Assembly: GCA_000827265.1 (NCBI GenBank) | Contig: KN834800.1 | Span: 312,261 to 376,260 of the forward strand | Direction: 5' to 3' | From: Collybiopsis luxurians FD-317 M1 | Lineage: Eukaryota; Basidiomycota; Agaricomycetes; Agaricales; Omphalotaceae | DNA: 64,000 nucleotides | In this document: positions 12,951 to 22,936 of the stretch, one piece after another | How the letters are laid out: each line of letters opens with the position of its first letter | Numbering within the stretch: the first letter of the stretch is position 1 | Translations under genes and position numbers: made by a program | The notes under the pieces: generated by a model | Database searches by the model: none | What the model was told of the DNA's origin: nothing | What the model saw: the letters and a program-made list of their open reading frames with translations, nothing else

Positions 12951-14117
12951 TGTCTGTCAGTGCTTAAGCTTAAGCGGGTGAATTTTCCCACGTCCACGGA
13001 TCCAGTGGATAATACTCTAGATGAGTTTTCGTTCTGGCCATCACCTTGCTTGCATCACCTTGCTTGCAAGGTCTATTGCACTCCACTTCACTCGCAGAAA
13101 CTGCACAGATCAAATCGGTCCGAAGGTCACGCTTCATCAACATTGACAAACTGGGTAATTACTAATTAGGGATGCTGTCGCAGTCTCGGAAGGTACTTGT
13201 CAGGAGATTTTGTAGCTACAATGCAGCCTACATCAACACCAGTTGATACATATCTTATATGCATGGGTGAAAGGAAACTGAGCAAAGTTTGATCCCTTTA
13301 TAGATTCAATATTCAATGGTTACTTGTCTTAGGTGTAATGTTTAATTTCCATTTTCACTTCCTCACCCTAACGATGGAGATGCCTTCATCAGCAGCAAGC
13401 AAGGTGCTTGACCATGCAAGTGGTCCTTTCATTTCCCAGTGTCTGAGAGCATTGCTGCTGGTTGTATGAAGATTTCCTAACTTAGTGCCAGAGTATCCAT
13501 TGTAGTCAGTAATTTGTTGGTTTATGGCAACAGGGCGATTTTGCCTCCGATATTCAGGACCCCAGCCCATCATGAGAGATTATATCAATTAGATAGCAGA
13601 TATCTTTTTCGAGATAGGACAGAAACCACAGTCAAAGTTTCTGAAAAAAAACTCTGTTATACCCCGTATGTAGATAAGTCTATGTACAGCGCGGGGAGCA
13701 TTGCAGGTCGCTCTAGTCTGAAGTGGGAGGTAAGTGTCTACATCCTGTGTGGGTAGTTGTAGCTACTGGTCGCGGCGTGGTCTGCCTTCAATGTGGAGAT
13801 GTAGGTATGAGCCGAATGAGGGCATAAATGGAAATGAAATGCATAAAGAAAAGGAAGAGAAAGAACTTGAAGCATGTATCATATTGACCGCATGCTATCC
13901 CGGATTGGATGGGGAGGTAGAACCGAGTTCCCTTTCAGGCGTAGCCACGCTGTGGCCTATTGGCTCTTTCTGAACTCGGGCAGGGTGTCGTCATTCCCCT
14001 CATGACAATATCCCCAAAGGCCCACGCAACTGGGTGGTGAGCCCAGCGCATCGGCGCTCCCGGGTGTAGTGCGATCTTTGTTCAGGGTTTGAAATTAGCG
14101 GTAGCAACGAGTGTGGA
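12951..14117. other. Non-coding stretch between duplication and retroelement debris
   Basis: No gene recognised. It includes a small direct repeat (CATCACCTTGCTTG twice near 13040) and, near 13755, a TTGTAGCTACTGGTCGC stretch shared with the retroposed fragment at 14822-14947. This suggests retroelement 3' sequence. Confidence 0.4.
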
Positions 14118-14816
14118 TCAGAGGGAGTCATCAGAGCTGTAGTCTATAATCTCATCTCTCCAGTCAACTTCGGGGGGTTGGTCAACTTCGGCTTGGCTGT
14201 TCATGAGCGCGTCGATGCGGTTATTGAAGTCTTCCCAGATGCTGCGAGGCGCATACTGGGGTTCTTCAGCCTCCTTTCTAGGGCTACCCATGGGCGTGAA
14301 GGCGCCGGAGTCTTCGATGAACTCTATTAGTGTCGTTAATCTTTCCTCTGCGCCTAGAATGTCTGTGTCCGGCGATATGTCGCGTAACATATACCTATTT
14401 GATTTATATCTGGGGCACGCTCGGAGGATGTGTTTGAAATGGTTCCCCGCAGGGGCAGTCAATGTTCTTTGATGGTACAATTTTCGAGAAGTACTTGCCA
14501 GTGAATCCGTGCTCGGTTCGGCACTGCATCAGCCTTCCAAAGACTTCTCTCTTTATGTCCTTGAAGCGGCTGGTGGGCTTGAGTGGGGGTGGAATGCGGT
14601 TCGCCACAGCGAAACCACGATCAAAGTTTGACAGCTTGACCGTGGTTTCCGTCCCACGGCCTTCCTGCTCCTCAACCGCACCGGTCCCAGACAATGCTTC
14701 GATAGAATTAAATGGCGTATCTCTAGTCCGCAGTTCTGACCCTGATCATGGCGCAAGAGGTGAGCTTTTTCATTCTCCGTACATGTCAAGGACTTGACGA
14801 ATTTGTAGCTGTACAC
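14118..14816 (-). mobile_element. Broken C-terminus of a non-LTR retrotransposon ORF2-type protein
   Basis: Read on the minus strand, two overlapping frames carry the end of a reverse transcriptase/RNase H polyprotein as found in Agaricomycete non-LTR elements. One has LMQCRTEHGFTGKYFSK and DCPCGEPFQT (14404-14694). The other has FKHILRACPRYKSNR followed by an acidic tail (14118-14480). The expected join (CPCGEPFQT..HILRACPRY) requires a frameshift near 14440, so this copy is dead. The upstream polymerase domain is absent. Confidence 0.75.
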
Positions 14817-14961
14817 ATTACTTTTTTTTTTGGACTCTTTATTTATGTACTAAGGAGCGGGAAGCCGCATCAATGATTAGTTGTGCTCCGTTTGCCGGGG
14901 GTTTTTCCATGTGTGGGTGCCCGTGGGGGGAATTGTAGCTACTGGTCGCTGTACACATTAC
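14808..14961 (-). mobile_element. Retroposed 126-bp fragment with poly(A) and 14-bp target-site duplication
   Basis: The 14-mer GCTGTACACATTAC occurs at 14808-14821 and again at 14948-14961. Between them (14822-14947) lies a segment starting with a run of ten T, which is a poly(A) tail on the minus strand, and ending ...TTGTAGCTACTGGTC. A poly(A) tail plus a perfect target-site duplication is the signature of a 5'-truncated LINE or a SINE inserted by target-primed reverse transcription. Confidence 0.8.
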
Positions 14962-15089
14962 ATAGTACGAAATGAAGATATGTAAGTTTTAGTTGTGCAA
15001 CGCAGACTTTACTCTCCACACCTTTATTCTAGTTGAAGAGGACCGGACTTCTGAAATGTAAATGCAAGTTCTTCCAATGCCGGAGGCTT

Positions 15090-15593
15090 TCAAAACTTGC
15101 AGAAACGGTTATTGCAATCATGATAGGTAGCGAGTCTCTCAAATCCCTCAGGGACATCCCCGTCTGCAAAAATACGTCCAAGCTCTCTGTCATACGATGG
15201 ACCGTGACTTGAGAATGATTTTTGACCGGATTCGATACCTGTGGCATCAATTGGCAGTCGGTGAGCATTGAAGAGTAAGTCCCTGTAAATAGTTGAGTAA
15301 CTGATAGGAGTAACCAGGCAATTATGTACTTGGTAGTCCTACACATATGCAAGCCCTTTCGGCTTCCAATACATAATGTGCTGAGTGAACCTGAGAAACT
15401 CTGCACGCAAAGCATTGTCCATGTCATTGAAGACCAAGAAGACATGTACCATATTGGACATGAACTTCTTGAATGTTCCATCATCTAAGATAGACAGATT
15501 TTCTTCCAGCAGAAAAAAGCGGGGCAGAGCACTAGATGAAGACGTTGGAATCTGCTCAATGGCGATAACAGCTCGAACAAAGTGAACCGGCAT
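15090..15593 (-). pseudogene. C-terminal half of an alpha-kinase-like protein
   Basis: The minus strand encodes the C-terminal part of an alpha-kinase (MHCK/eEF2K type, atypical protein kinase) as expanded in Agaricomycetes. Visible motifs, in order, are FVRAVIAIEQIPTSSSS, RFFLLEENL, AEFLRFTQHIMYW, LTDCQ (the family's LTDPQ position), GDVPEGF, and the terminal zinc-ligand motif CNNRFCKF followed by TGA. Two introns (GTGTAG near 15349 and GTATCG near 15230) are needed and fit in phase. The N-lobe, with the ATP-binding part, is missing: upstream sequence soon becomes the duplicated membrane-protein tail. Truncation makes activity unlikely. Confidence 0.65.
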
Positions 15594-15742
15594 GCGGTTT
15601 ATTCAAAGACAGCACGATGACATGATACCAAATTAAGTAGATTAGAGGAAAGAGCATTCAGAAGTACTAACGCATCCCCAAGGACAGTCAAGGCGTCGGT
15701 ATGGCCGTACAAGAGAATCATCTAGCGGATAGAGTACCGGCA

Positions 15743-15970
15743 ATGGCTGTGGCTCCCCTCCGGCGCGTGCGGAGAAGTACAGTGGCGAATATGAGCACGG
15801 ATGAAGAAGAGAATCTATCTGTCGCAGAGCTCAAACGACGGCAGGGCGAGGTGTATGTTCTTTCTGTTAACGGCATGCACTCGGAGCCGTTGGTCCACAT
15901 GGACAGTGGAATACGTTTGAGAAATCCCGAGTTACAGCCCGAGTTACCACCAATGTATACAGCAGAATAA
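15743..15970 (+). pseudogene. Orphan 3' end of the membrane-protein gene
   Basis: This is a copy of the last exon end at 11000-11209: frame RRVRRSTVANMSTDEEENLS through PELPPMYTAE and the same stop. Only two nucleotide differences are visible (one silent, one Thr to Met). No promoter or extracellular part precedes it. It is a by-product of the segmental duplication, though the frame is still open. Confidence 0.85.
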
Positions 15971-16421
15971 TCTTATCCTTTACGAACATTGACCCGTACT
16001 ATGTATTGTACTTGTTATTGTGCAGATATTGTTCCTCAATGGACTGCTTCAAAGAAGTTTCTAGCTTGGAGGAAAGCAATTAATACAGGAAGTGCAGAGA
16101 AGCTTATGTCGAAAAAGATGACCTGATCGACCATATATTGACCGTGTATATAGTATAATGCCACTTCGTTTTCACGGGTTATGAAACTTTTCGGGATAGC
16201 TATAGATCTGCGAATTTACCGTCGGAATTCTCAATATGTAGCAGGTCACAGCGTTCATGAGCGCATATAGATTCAACTGCGCTCAATGTCATTCTCCAAC
16301 GGCGGTCTCTGCCATCCAACTCGTGGCGGTCCAGTATCATTTATTTATAGACCACCACGGTCTAAATTTGCTGTAGATAAATTATGGCGTCCAAAACACG
16401 TCCATGAAAGACATTAATTGC

Positions 16422-17725
16422 CTAGGCCTTCTCCGCCACCAGTTTCTCACAAAGTTTCCAATACTGCGCACCCAATTTTCCATCCTTGTCTTCTGCGAGA
16501 GAATTCTTTGCTTGAAGCTGAGCAGTTGGGAAAAGAAGAGCAGACCTGCATCAAGGAGACATGATCGACAGTTTATGAATGAGGCGACAGAATCACGCAC
16601 TTTAAGCCTTTCTCTTCCACTTCCGGTGAAGTTGCTGCATACAATTGCGTCAAAGCGCCCTGCAGTGGGGTTTTTGTGAACAACATTGCAATTGGTTCTA
16701 TAGCCGAAAGGATAGGCCAGGATTGGAGAGGACCTATGCCGGGAATAAGTACATCTCTACAAACAGATAGTGCATTGGGTACATACCACGGGAAAGCTCA
16801 GTTGCGACAGGGCCTGGATGAACGGAGAGGCAATAAATATTGTTACATCCTGACTCTTCAATGCGTTTTTGAAGCTCGTTCGTCAACAAGATGTTCTGCA
16901 TTCAGATAGCTGAGTCGACATCCTGCGGAAGTTATGCACCACTTACTGCTAATTTCGAGAGCCCGTATCTTCCCCAAGAAGACCATGACTTTTGATTCAG
17001 GCCCTCGAGGCTGGAAAAATCGGGAGAGCCCGCACCGCGATAGCCTATACTGGTGAGATTGACTATCCGCACATGAGAGTCAGGCTTTGCCGCGGTTTCT
17101 TTCATCAAAGGTAGGAGAGGAGTCGTCAAAGCAAAATGGCCGGTCCCATTACAAGCTTGTAATTCAATTCCGTCGGGGCCAAGTTCATATGGGGTTGCCA
17201 TCTAATAATATTCCAAGTTGAATACAAGTGCTTAAAAGACAAGTTCGTTTACTTACAATGCCTGCATTGTTCACTAAGATGTCCAGTCTCTGTTCAAGCT
17301 TCAAAAACTGTTCGGCAGCTTGCTTAGCGGAACTGAGCTTTTGAAGGTTAAAATTAACGTAGTCGATCTTGGGCTTGATCTCGGGCCCCAGTTCCGTCTT
17401 GATCTTCTCGATTGCAGCTAAAGCACGCGACTCGGTGCGACTGAACATGCTTTGGCAATATTACTACCGATTGTCAGACACTGAATACGATTTGAGCTTA
17501 CTAGACGTGAGCACCCTTGCGTGCGAGTTCGCGAACAGTAATATACCCTAAACCCGTGTTACCTCCCGTCACAATGGCTACGCGGCCAGTCAAATCAGGT
17601 ATTGATTCCGTCCCCCACTGTTTCTTGCGAAAAGCTCCTAGCCCGAGCATAACAACGACTGGTAGAAGGAGAAATACGTGGGGATAGAGATCTTTCACGG
17701 AGTGGGAAAAGGGAAGCAAGGACAT
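16422..17725 (-). CDS. Short-chain dehydrogenase, copy 2 (intact)
   Basis: The only intact member of the three SDR copies. Exon joins follow GT-AG in phase: ...RELARKGAHV | MFSRTESRALAAIEKIK ... NNAGIV | MATPYELG ... YGLSKLA | NILLTNELQKR ... ELSRG | PLQSWPILSP ... KGLK | SALLFP ... LVAEKA. All classical SDR motifs are present: TGGNTGLG (NAD(P) binding), NNAG, a Ser in NLTS and YGLSK as catalytic Tyr-Lys. An N-terminal hydrophobic segment (VFLLLPVVVMLGLGAF) suggests an ER or other membrane anchor, as in retinol-dehydrogenase-like SDRs. The start was set at MSLLPFSHSV (17725). A longer in-frame start exists upstream but is not supported by the sister copies. Substrate unknown. Confidence 0.85.
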
Positions 17726-17730
17726 GTCTG

Positions 17731-18249
17731 TGTATCTATTGTCAATAGTCAAGTTCTTAAACTGAGGTACAGCGACGCGCGGTGGCGGCCAGCTTGCCGA
17801 CCGGGTGACTGTGTCCATCAATGCCGAATTTAACTTTTTGGGAAATTTTATATTACATAAAGGCATAATGTTGATGACCTAATGTTGATGACACAAAACA
17901 TTTAAACCAAGCCGCCAGTCTTACTAAGCACTCAGTACTCAGTACTAGGACTTACGTCGAGCTAAGCCGCCGACTGACTTCGTACATTTAATATCTCTCT
18001 GACTTGAAGCATATGCTTCCACCCTAAGGCCCAAGGTCGGAACACACGTACACCTGGCAATTTTTCACATTATCATTGCACAATCTCCCGAAACCGGCAC
18101 CGCTGAGATCATTTTGCAACGATCTGCCGTCTAGTCTACAGAAGACCACATTGATCCAATGAATTACTACGTATCTTCCAGATATCTCCCAAATAAAATA
18201 CAAACGAAGTTACCCTAACGCATACCTTCAAGTTCATGAACGAGATCAG
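17731..18249. other. Upstream region of SDR copy 2
   Basis: Non-coding. It contains a short direct repeat (AATGTTGATGAC twice near 17868) and CTCAGTACTCAGTACT. It presumably holds the promoter of SDR copy 2; nothing else is recognised. Confidence 0.4.
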
Positions 18250-19543
18250 CTAGGTCTTTTCCGCCATCAATTTCTCGCAAAGATTCCAGTATTGGGCGCC
18301 TAGTTTTCCATCCTTGTCTTCTGCGAGAGATTTCTTTGCATATGGTCTAGCGATGGGGCCAAGAAAGGCGGCTCTGCATCAAGGAGACACAATTAGTAAT
18401 CCATACACGAGGCGACAGAGTTACCAACTTTAAACCTTTCTCTTCCACTTCTGGTGAAGTGGCTGCATAGAGTTGCATCAGGGCACCCTGCAGTGGGGTT
18501 TTCAAAAACCACCTTGAAGTTGAAACCGGATTTAAAAACGAGAGAAGAGGCCAGCTTTGGAGAATACCTATCCTAGAATTGAGAAAACTTCTACAAGCAC
18601 TGTCTACTAGCAATGGTACATACCGCGGCTTATTTCAGTCGCTGCAATGCCTGGATGAAGGGAGAGGCAATAAATATTCTTGCATCCTGACTCTTCGAGG
18701 CGCTTCTGAAGCTCGTTTGTAAACAGAATATTCTGCAGTCGAATAGCTCAATCAACATAGGGCACGAGAATCATGCGCCACTTACAGCTAACTTTGTCTG
18801 CGCGTATCTTCCCCAAGAAGACCACGACTTTTGATTCAGGCCCTTAGGACTGGAGAAATCGGGAGAGCCCGCAGCTCGGTATGCTTCGCCGGATACATTG
18901 ACTATCCGCACATGCGAGTCAGGCTTGGCAGCAGTTTCTTTCATTAGAGGGAGGAGAAGAGAGGTCAAAGCAAAATGACCGGTCCCATTACAAGCTTGAA
19001 GCTCAATTCCGTCAGAGCTAAGCTCGTACGGTATCCCCATCTGTCATACGTGTGCCAAGTTGAACACAACACGCAAATCAAGCCCTTTGCTTACAATGGC
19101 TGCGTTATTGACCAAAATGTCCAACCTATGTTCGTACTTCAAAAACTCTTCAGCTGCTTGCTTGGCAGAACTGAGCTTTTGGAGGTCAAATTTAATATAA
19201 TTGAGCTTGGCCTCGACTTCAGGCCCCAGTTCTTTCTTGATCTTTTCAATTGCAGCTAGAGCACGAGATTCGGTGCGACTGAACATACTTTGGTAATATT
19301 ACTCCTGATTGTCAGACACTGAATACCATTTGAGCTTACTAGACATGGGCACCTTTGCGGGCGAGTTCACGAACAGTGATAAAACCTTAACCAGTGTTGC
19401 CTCCGATCACAATGGCTACGCGACCAGTCAAGTCAGGTATTAACTCTGTACCCCATTGTTTCTTGCGGAAAACTCCTTGGCTTAGCATAGCAGCGACTGG
19501 GAGAAGAAGAAGGGCATAGCTGTGAAAACGGAGAGAAAGACAT
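18250..19543 (-). pseudogene. Short-chain dehydrogenase, copy 3 (nonsense and catalytic-site loss)
   Basis: Same exon layout as copies 1 and 2, but disabled. An indel in exon 1 puts the ancestral ATG (19541-19543) out of frame with the anchor. In the Rossmann motif the sequence reads IGGNTG followed by TAA (19387-19389), where copies 1 and 2 have TTA (Leu), so TGGNTGLG becomes IGGNTG-stop. The catalytic Ser is Gly (NVSGEAY instead of NVSS/NLTS), whereas Tyr-Lys (YAQTK) remains. The coding region otherwise stays open, so decay is recent. Confidence 0.85.
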
Positions 19544-19651
19544 GTCAAAACGGGAAGGTGTGACTGACAATTCATACTACAATGGTCATGCGTATATCAC
19601 GAACAATGGCGTTGCTCACCGATTGCTGGTCTCGTTTTCACTTCCGCTTCC

Positions 19652-20069
19652 ATGTCGCTGCAAAACTTTCTGCGGAGGGCTCACCGAGCCAGTTCTAAAA
19701 TTTCCATGCAATGTCGAGCTTATAGCGCCCCATCAAGTACGTTGGTTCCGACGTTCAGTTCAATACCTTAAGAACGACGACGCCTTTTATTCAGATTCAC
19801 CCACTCCTACCCAAAAATCTAAATCCAAAGCAGCACCTGTAATAACCTCTTCCTGCGCCCCAGATACCATCATGGCCGGCTTAAACTATCTGAAAAACCA
19901 GCCGCCGGTTCTCGCTCTTCCAGACGAAGAGTATCCGCCGTGGCTTTGGACCATTTTACAACCCAAGGAACTGGAGGATGACGGACCTGGCGGCCGAAAG
20001 GAAAGAATGGAGAGAAGAAAGGCAAATAAAGAGAGAATAAAAGAACGGAATTTCATGTCGACGCAATAG
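19652..20069 (+). CDS. MRPL37: Mitochondrial large-subunit ribosomal protein mL54 (MRPL37)
   Basis: Two exons around one 58-nt intron (GTACGTT...TTATTCAG, near 19737-19794), joined in phase 1. The protein starts MSLQNFLRRAHRASSKISMQ, a basic amphipathic presequence typical of mitochondrial import. It carries the mL54 signature ALPDEEYPPWLWTIL, then a basic, Arg/Lys/Glu-rich end (RKERMERRKANKERIKER). About 120 residues, as expected. It faces the disabled SDR copy 3 head to head, with only about 110 bases between starts. Confidence 0.9.
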
Positions 20070-20201
20070 TGGTGAGTTTCGATCAGGCTTATTTGTGTCA
20101 TCCGTGTCTAATTGGCACATTTGAATTCCAGATAATTCGAGTTCATGTGTTTCTACGATAATTCTAGATAATTCTAGACTACCACGAACGGGCTTTTAGA
20201 T

Positions 20202-22511
20202 TCATTTCGACGTTTTTTCAGGCGTAGACCCGTTCTCATCTTCCTCGACTTCTTCTCTTCCGAACTCTTGCGGAACTTCGAGCCCTTTTACTTCCATTCC
20301 CATTTTGTCAATGTTCGCAATTGGGCCTGTGAACCAATGAACCCCTCCGTACTTCGGGAAGTAGTACCACACCAAGGAGAGAATGAGAACACCTCCGAGA
20401 ACGACAATCGTGTAATTCATATCCGGGACATCGGTCTGCGGTGTTGTAGGGAAGAAGAATACTACACTAAGGAAGAACATAAAGAGCACGGCAGTAAGGG
20501 AAACTGGTAGGCTCTGTGAGATATCATTAGCGACCAAAAATCTCCGAAAGCATTTGCGTAGAGAGCACACCATAAATCCCAAGCTGAATGGTCCAGGTTT
20601 AAACTTGTTATCTCCCAACCACCTTGCGGAGATTGGAATTGAGTACGCGACATATTGAGCAGTGACTGCAATTGCAAACACTGCGTTAATCGCTTGAGCC
20701 CCAGCAAATGCCAATAAACCAAGAAGCAGGGCAGAGGACGCGCAAAAGATGACTGTGTTCACGGGTGTTTCAGTGTATCGATTCATGCGGTAAAGCCAGA
20801 AGGAAAAAGGCAGAGCTATGGCATATGATCAGAAGGAAGGTTTGGGTTATACAGCGATCTAGGATGCATACCGGAGTCACGGCTGAAGGCATATGTTTGA
20901 CGACTGGCAGCAAGCAGCATACTGGAACCCATCATGTACCTGTTTTGAAGTCGTATCATCTTTTTCAACATTTGTGAGAAGTATACTTACTGGACCAACA
21001 CCACGAACGCCCAAAGTGCCAGTGTTCCTTTGTGTCCGAAGCTGTTTTGAAATATCGCAGCCATAGGCTGTGAACTGTTTTTTTTTTTTTTTTTGCGGTT
21101 TAATAGATTGGACAACCGAGACGCAAAAGAGACCATTACCTGTTGTACAGGGCCTCGAGGTCCGTACCCATGCAGAATGCCAGAGACATGTTAATCGCTG
21201 AGCGAACAAATGTCAGTACTATATCAATAAATACCGAATATACGACGAGGCTTACCCCATCCCAAGACTCCTGCGATACCAACAGCACTCACGATAGCCC
21301 AAGGAACCGCGATTGCAGCATTTGATGCTTCCTCAGAAATGTGTACACTAGAGTCGAAGGAACCTGAACATGCTCCATGATCTTACCGCGCTCGAGTAAC
21401 AAGATGAGCTTACCTATGGTCCAAAGCGGGGCAAGGAAACTCATAATGAAAGCATAGCCGTTGGGCCACCCATTGACTGGAAAGGTACATCAGATTTCTA
21501 CACTGGCAATGCATGAAACAGGCGTACAGTTGATGAACTCGCCCAACGCAAAGCTAGCAGAATTCTTCACAGGCGTAGCGGCGGGTAGAGCAATTATCAC
21601 TGCAAGACACAATCTATATCCCAAGTGATGAGCTTTTTGCGAGTGAAGAGGAAATAGAAAAAAAGGACCTACAGGACGTTAAGCACAACATATACCGTCT
21701 GCAACCTTGCTAACACAGTCGTTCCAAGGCAACAAACCAACATATGCGTTATAATTATGGCTGCGTAAGCTCCGCTGGAGAAGAGGGCGCAACAGGATAA
21801 TCAGCATTGGAGCAACATCCCATAAGAGACATGCACACACTAGAGCTCGCCGTCGGTCGCCTCAAAAGCACCACCCGAGCCGATGCTTGCAGCTGCCATG
21901 ACCTGTACTGCACATCCCCAGTCAATCGACGCGACTGCAGCTATAGATCCAATGGTGTTTGCGTCTACAGAAACAGAAGGCGTTAGTGCGAAAATGAAAT
22001 ACACCATAAACACGCGTGTTTTTACCCACATCCTACAATCCAGCATAGCAAGGTCCGCCATTTGGGAGAGGAAAGTGAAAAAGTCCAAAAGTAAAGCTAT
22101 GTTTTCAAGGAACTATCAGTCACGCCTACCCCAACTGTATCGCTTCAACGGATCTACCACTCACTCCGCCGGACGTGGGAGCTGCACTCGCCAATTCAGC
22201 CATGGCCATTCCAACAATTAAGATGAAGATGCTCGCTACGGCCCATCCCCAAACCATTGCAGGTCCTCCTCCATTGGGTATAGCATAAAACAAGACAGAT
22301 GCTATCGAGGGTAACAACCCAATAATCGAAAAAGCAATCCCAAACACCTGCACGCGCCAATAAGCAATCCGTGGCCAGCGAACGACCGAGAGGAAACACG
22401 AACTTCGAGTGGAGTGAATGCGCGTTTAAACTCCTGCTTGTACCCCAAAGAAGCCAGCAAGGCCTCGTCTGCATGGCGTACAGCTTCCTTCTGATTCACA
22501 GTATTTGACAT
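20202..22511 (-). CDS. Amino acid/GABA-type permease (APC superfamily)
   Basis: A multi-exon minus-strand gene of about a dozen short exons. The N-terminus MSNTVNQKEAVRHADEALLA SLGYKQEFKR, followed by FTPLE and the first membrane segments FGIAFSIIGLLPSIASVLFY and WGWAVASIFILIVGMAMAEL, then ASAAPTSGG, is diagnostic for the fungal Uga4/Hnm1-like branch of the APC family, which transports GABA, choline or other amino compounds across the plasma membrane. The last exon has further membrane segments (VIFCASSALLLGLLAF, AVLFMFFLSVVFFF, VVLGGVLILSLVWYYFP) and an acidic tail ending PEKTSK. One intron holds a 17-20 base T run (near 21080). Specificity cannot be read from sequence. Middle exon boundaries were not all resolved. 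Confidence 0.85.
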
Positions 22512-22936
22512 TGTTCAGTGGATGGGTTCGCCGACCGCAAGTCGACACTCAGATAAGTGAAAGGAAAGAGAGAAAGCAAAGACCGCTCAGCGTGGAAGTT
22601 TTTCAATCGTCATGCATTCTAATATGGAGCACATGAGCCTTGTCTACTACCGGCTTTTGGAGTGTGTAACGTCAAGATAACTTTGCAATCGCGCGAATGG
22701 AAATAACCCGGGCCAGTCTTATCGGTGCTTATCAAAGCGGGAAAGAGAAGAAGAGACGGACAGCTGCACATATTCAACAGAATAGATCCCATGCCGCCGT
22801 GCTATAAAAAACTTCAATTGAGTGATGACCCTAGTACGTCCTCCAGCTCGATGCGGGGAGCGCAACAGGCCACTGGAGTCTGCCCTACAGCTAGATCAAA
22901 CGAGGGCTTCGAACACGAGCTTCTGTTCGCTACAGA
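22512..22936. other. Intergenic region, permease promoter side
   Basis: Lies between the permease start and the otubain stop, both genes being on the minus strand. No gene seen. It must include the permease promoter. Confidence 0.4.

Larger units (their letters stand above)
15743..17730. repeat. Segmental duplication, copy 2
   Basis: Second copy of the block at 10985-12950, carrying the orphan membrane-protein tail and the intact SDR. The left breakpoint lies inside a coding repeat-like stretch (ATGGCT..GGCT). The right breakpoint lies just 5' of the SDR start. Confidence 0.85.

Noticed and set aside
13355..13573. Minus-strand frame near 13.4 kb as a further SDR exon
   Set aside because: No SDR motif and no similarity to the three copies; probably random.
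19542..19651. Longer start for mL54 at 19542
   Set aside because: That frame lacks a presequence and only the spliced start at 19652 gives a mitochondrial targeting-like N-terminus with the correct phase.
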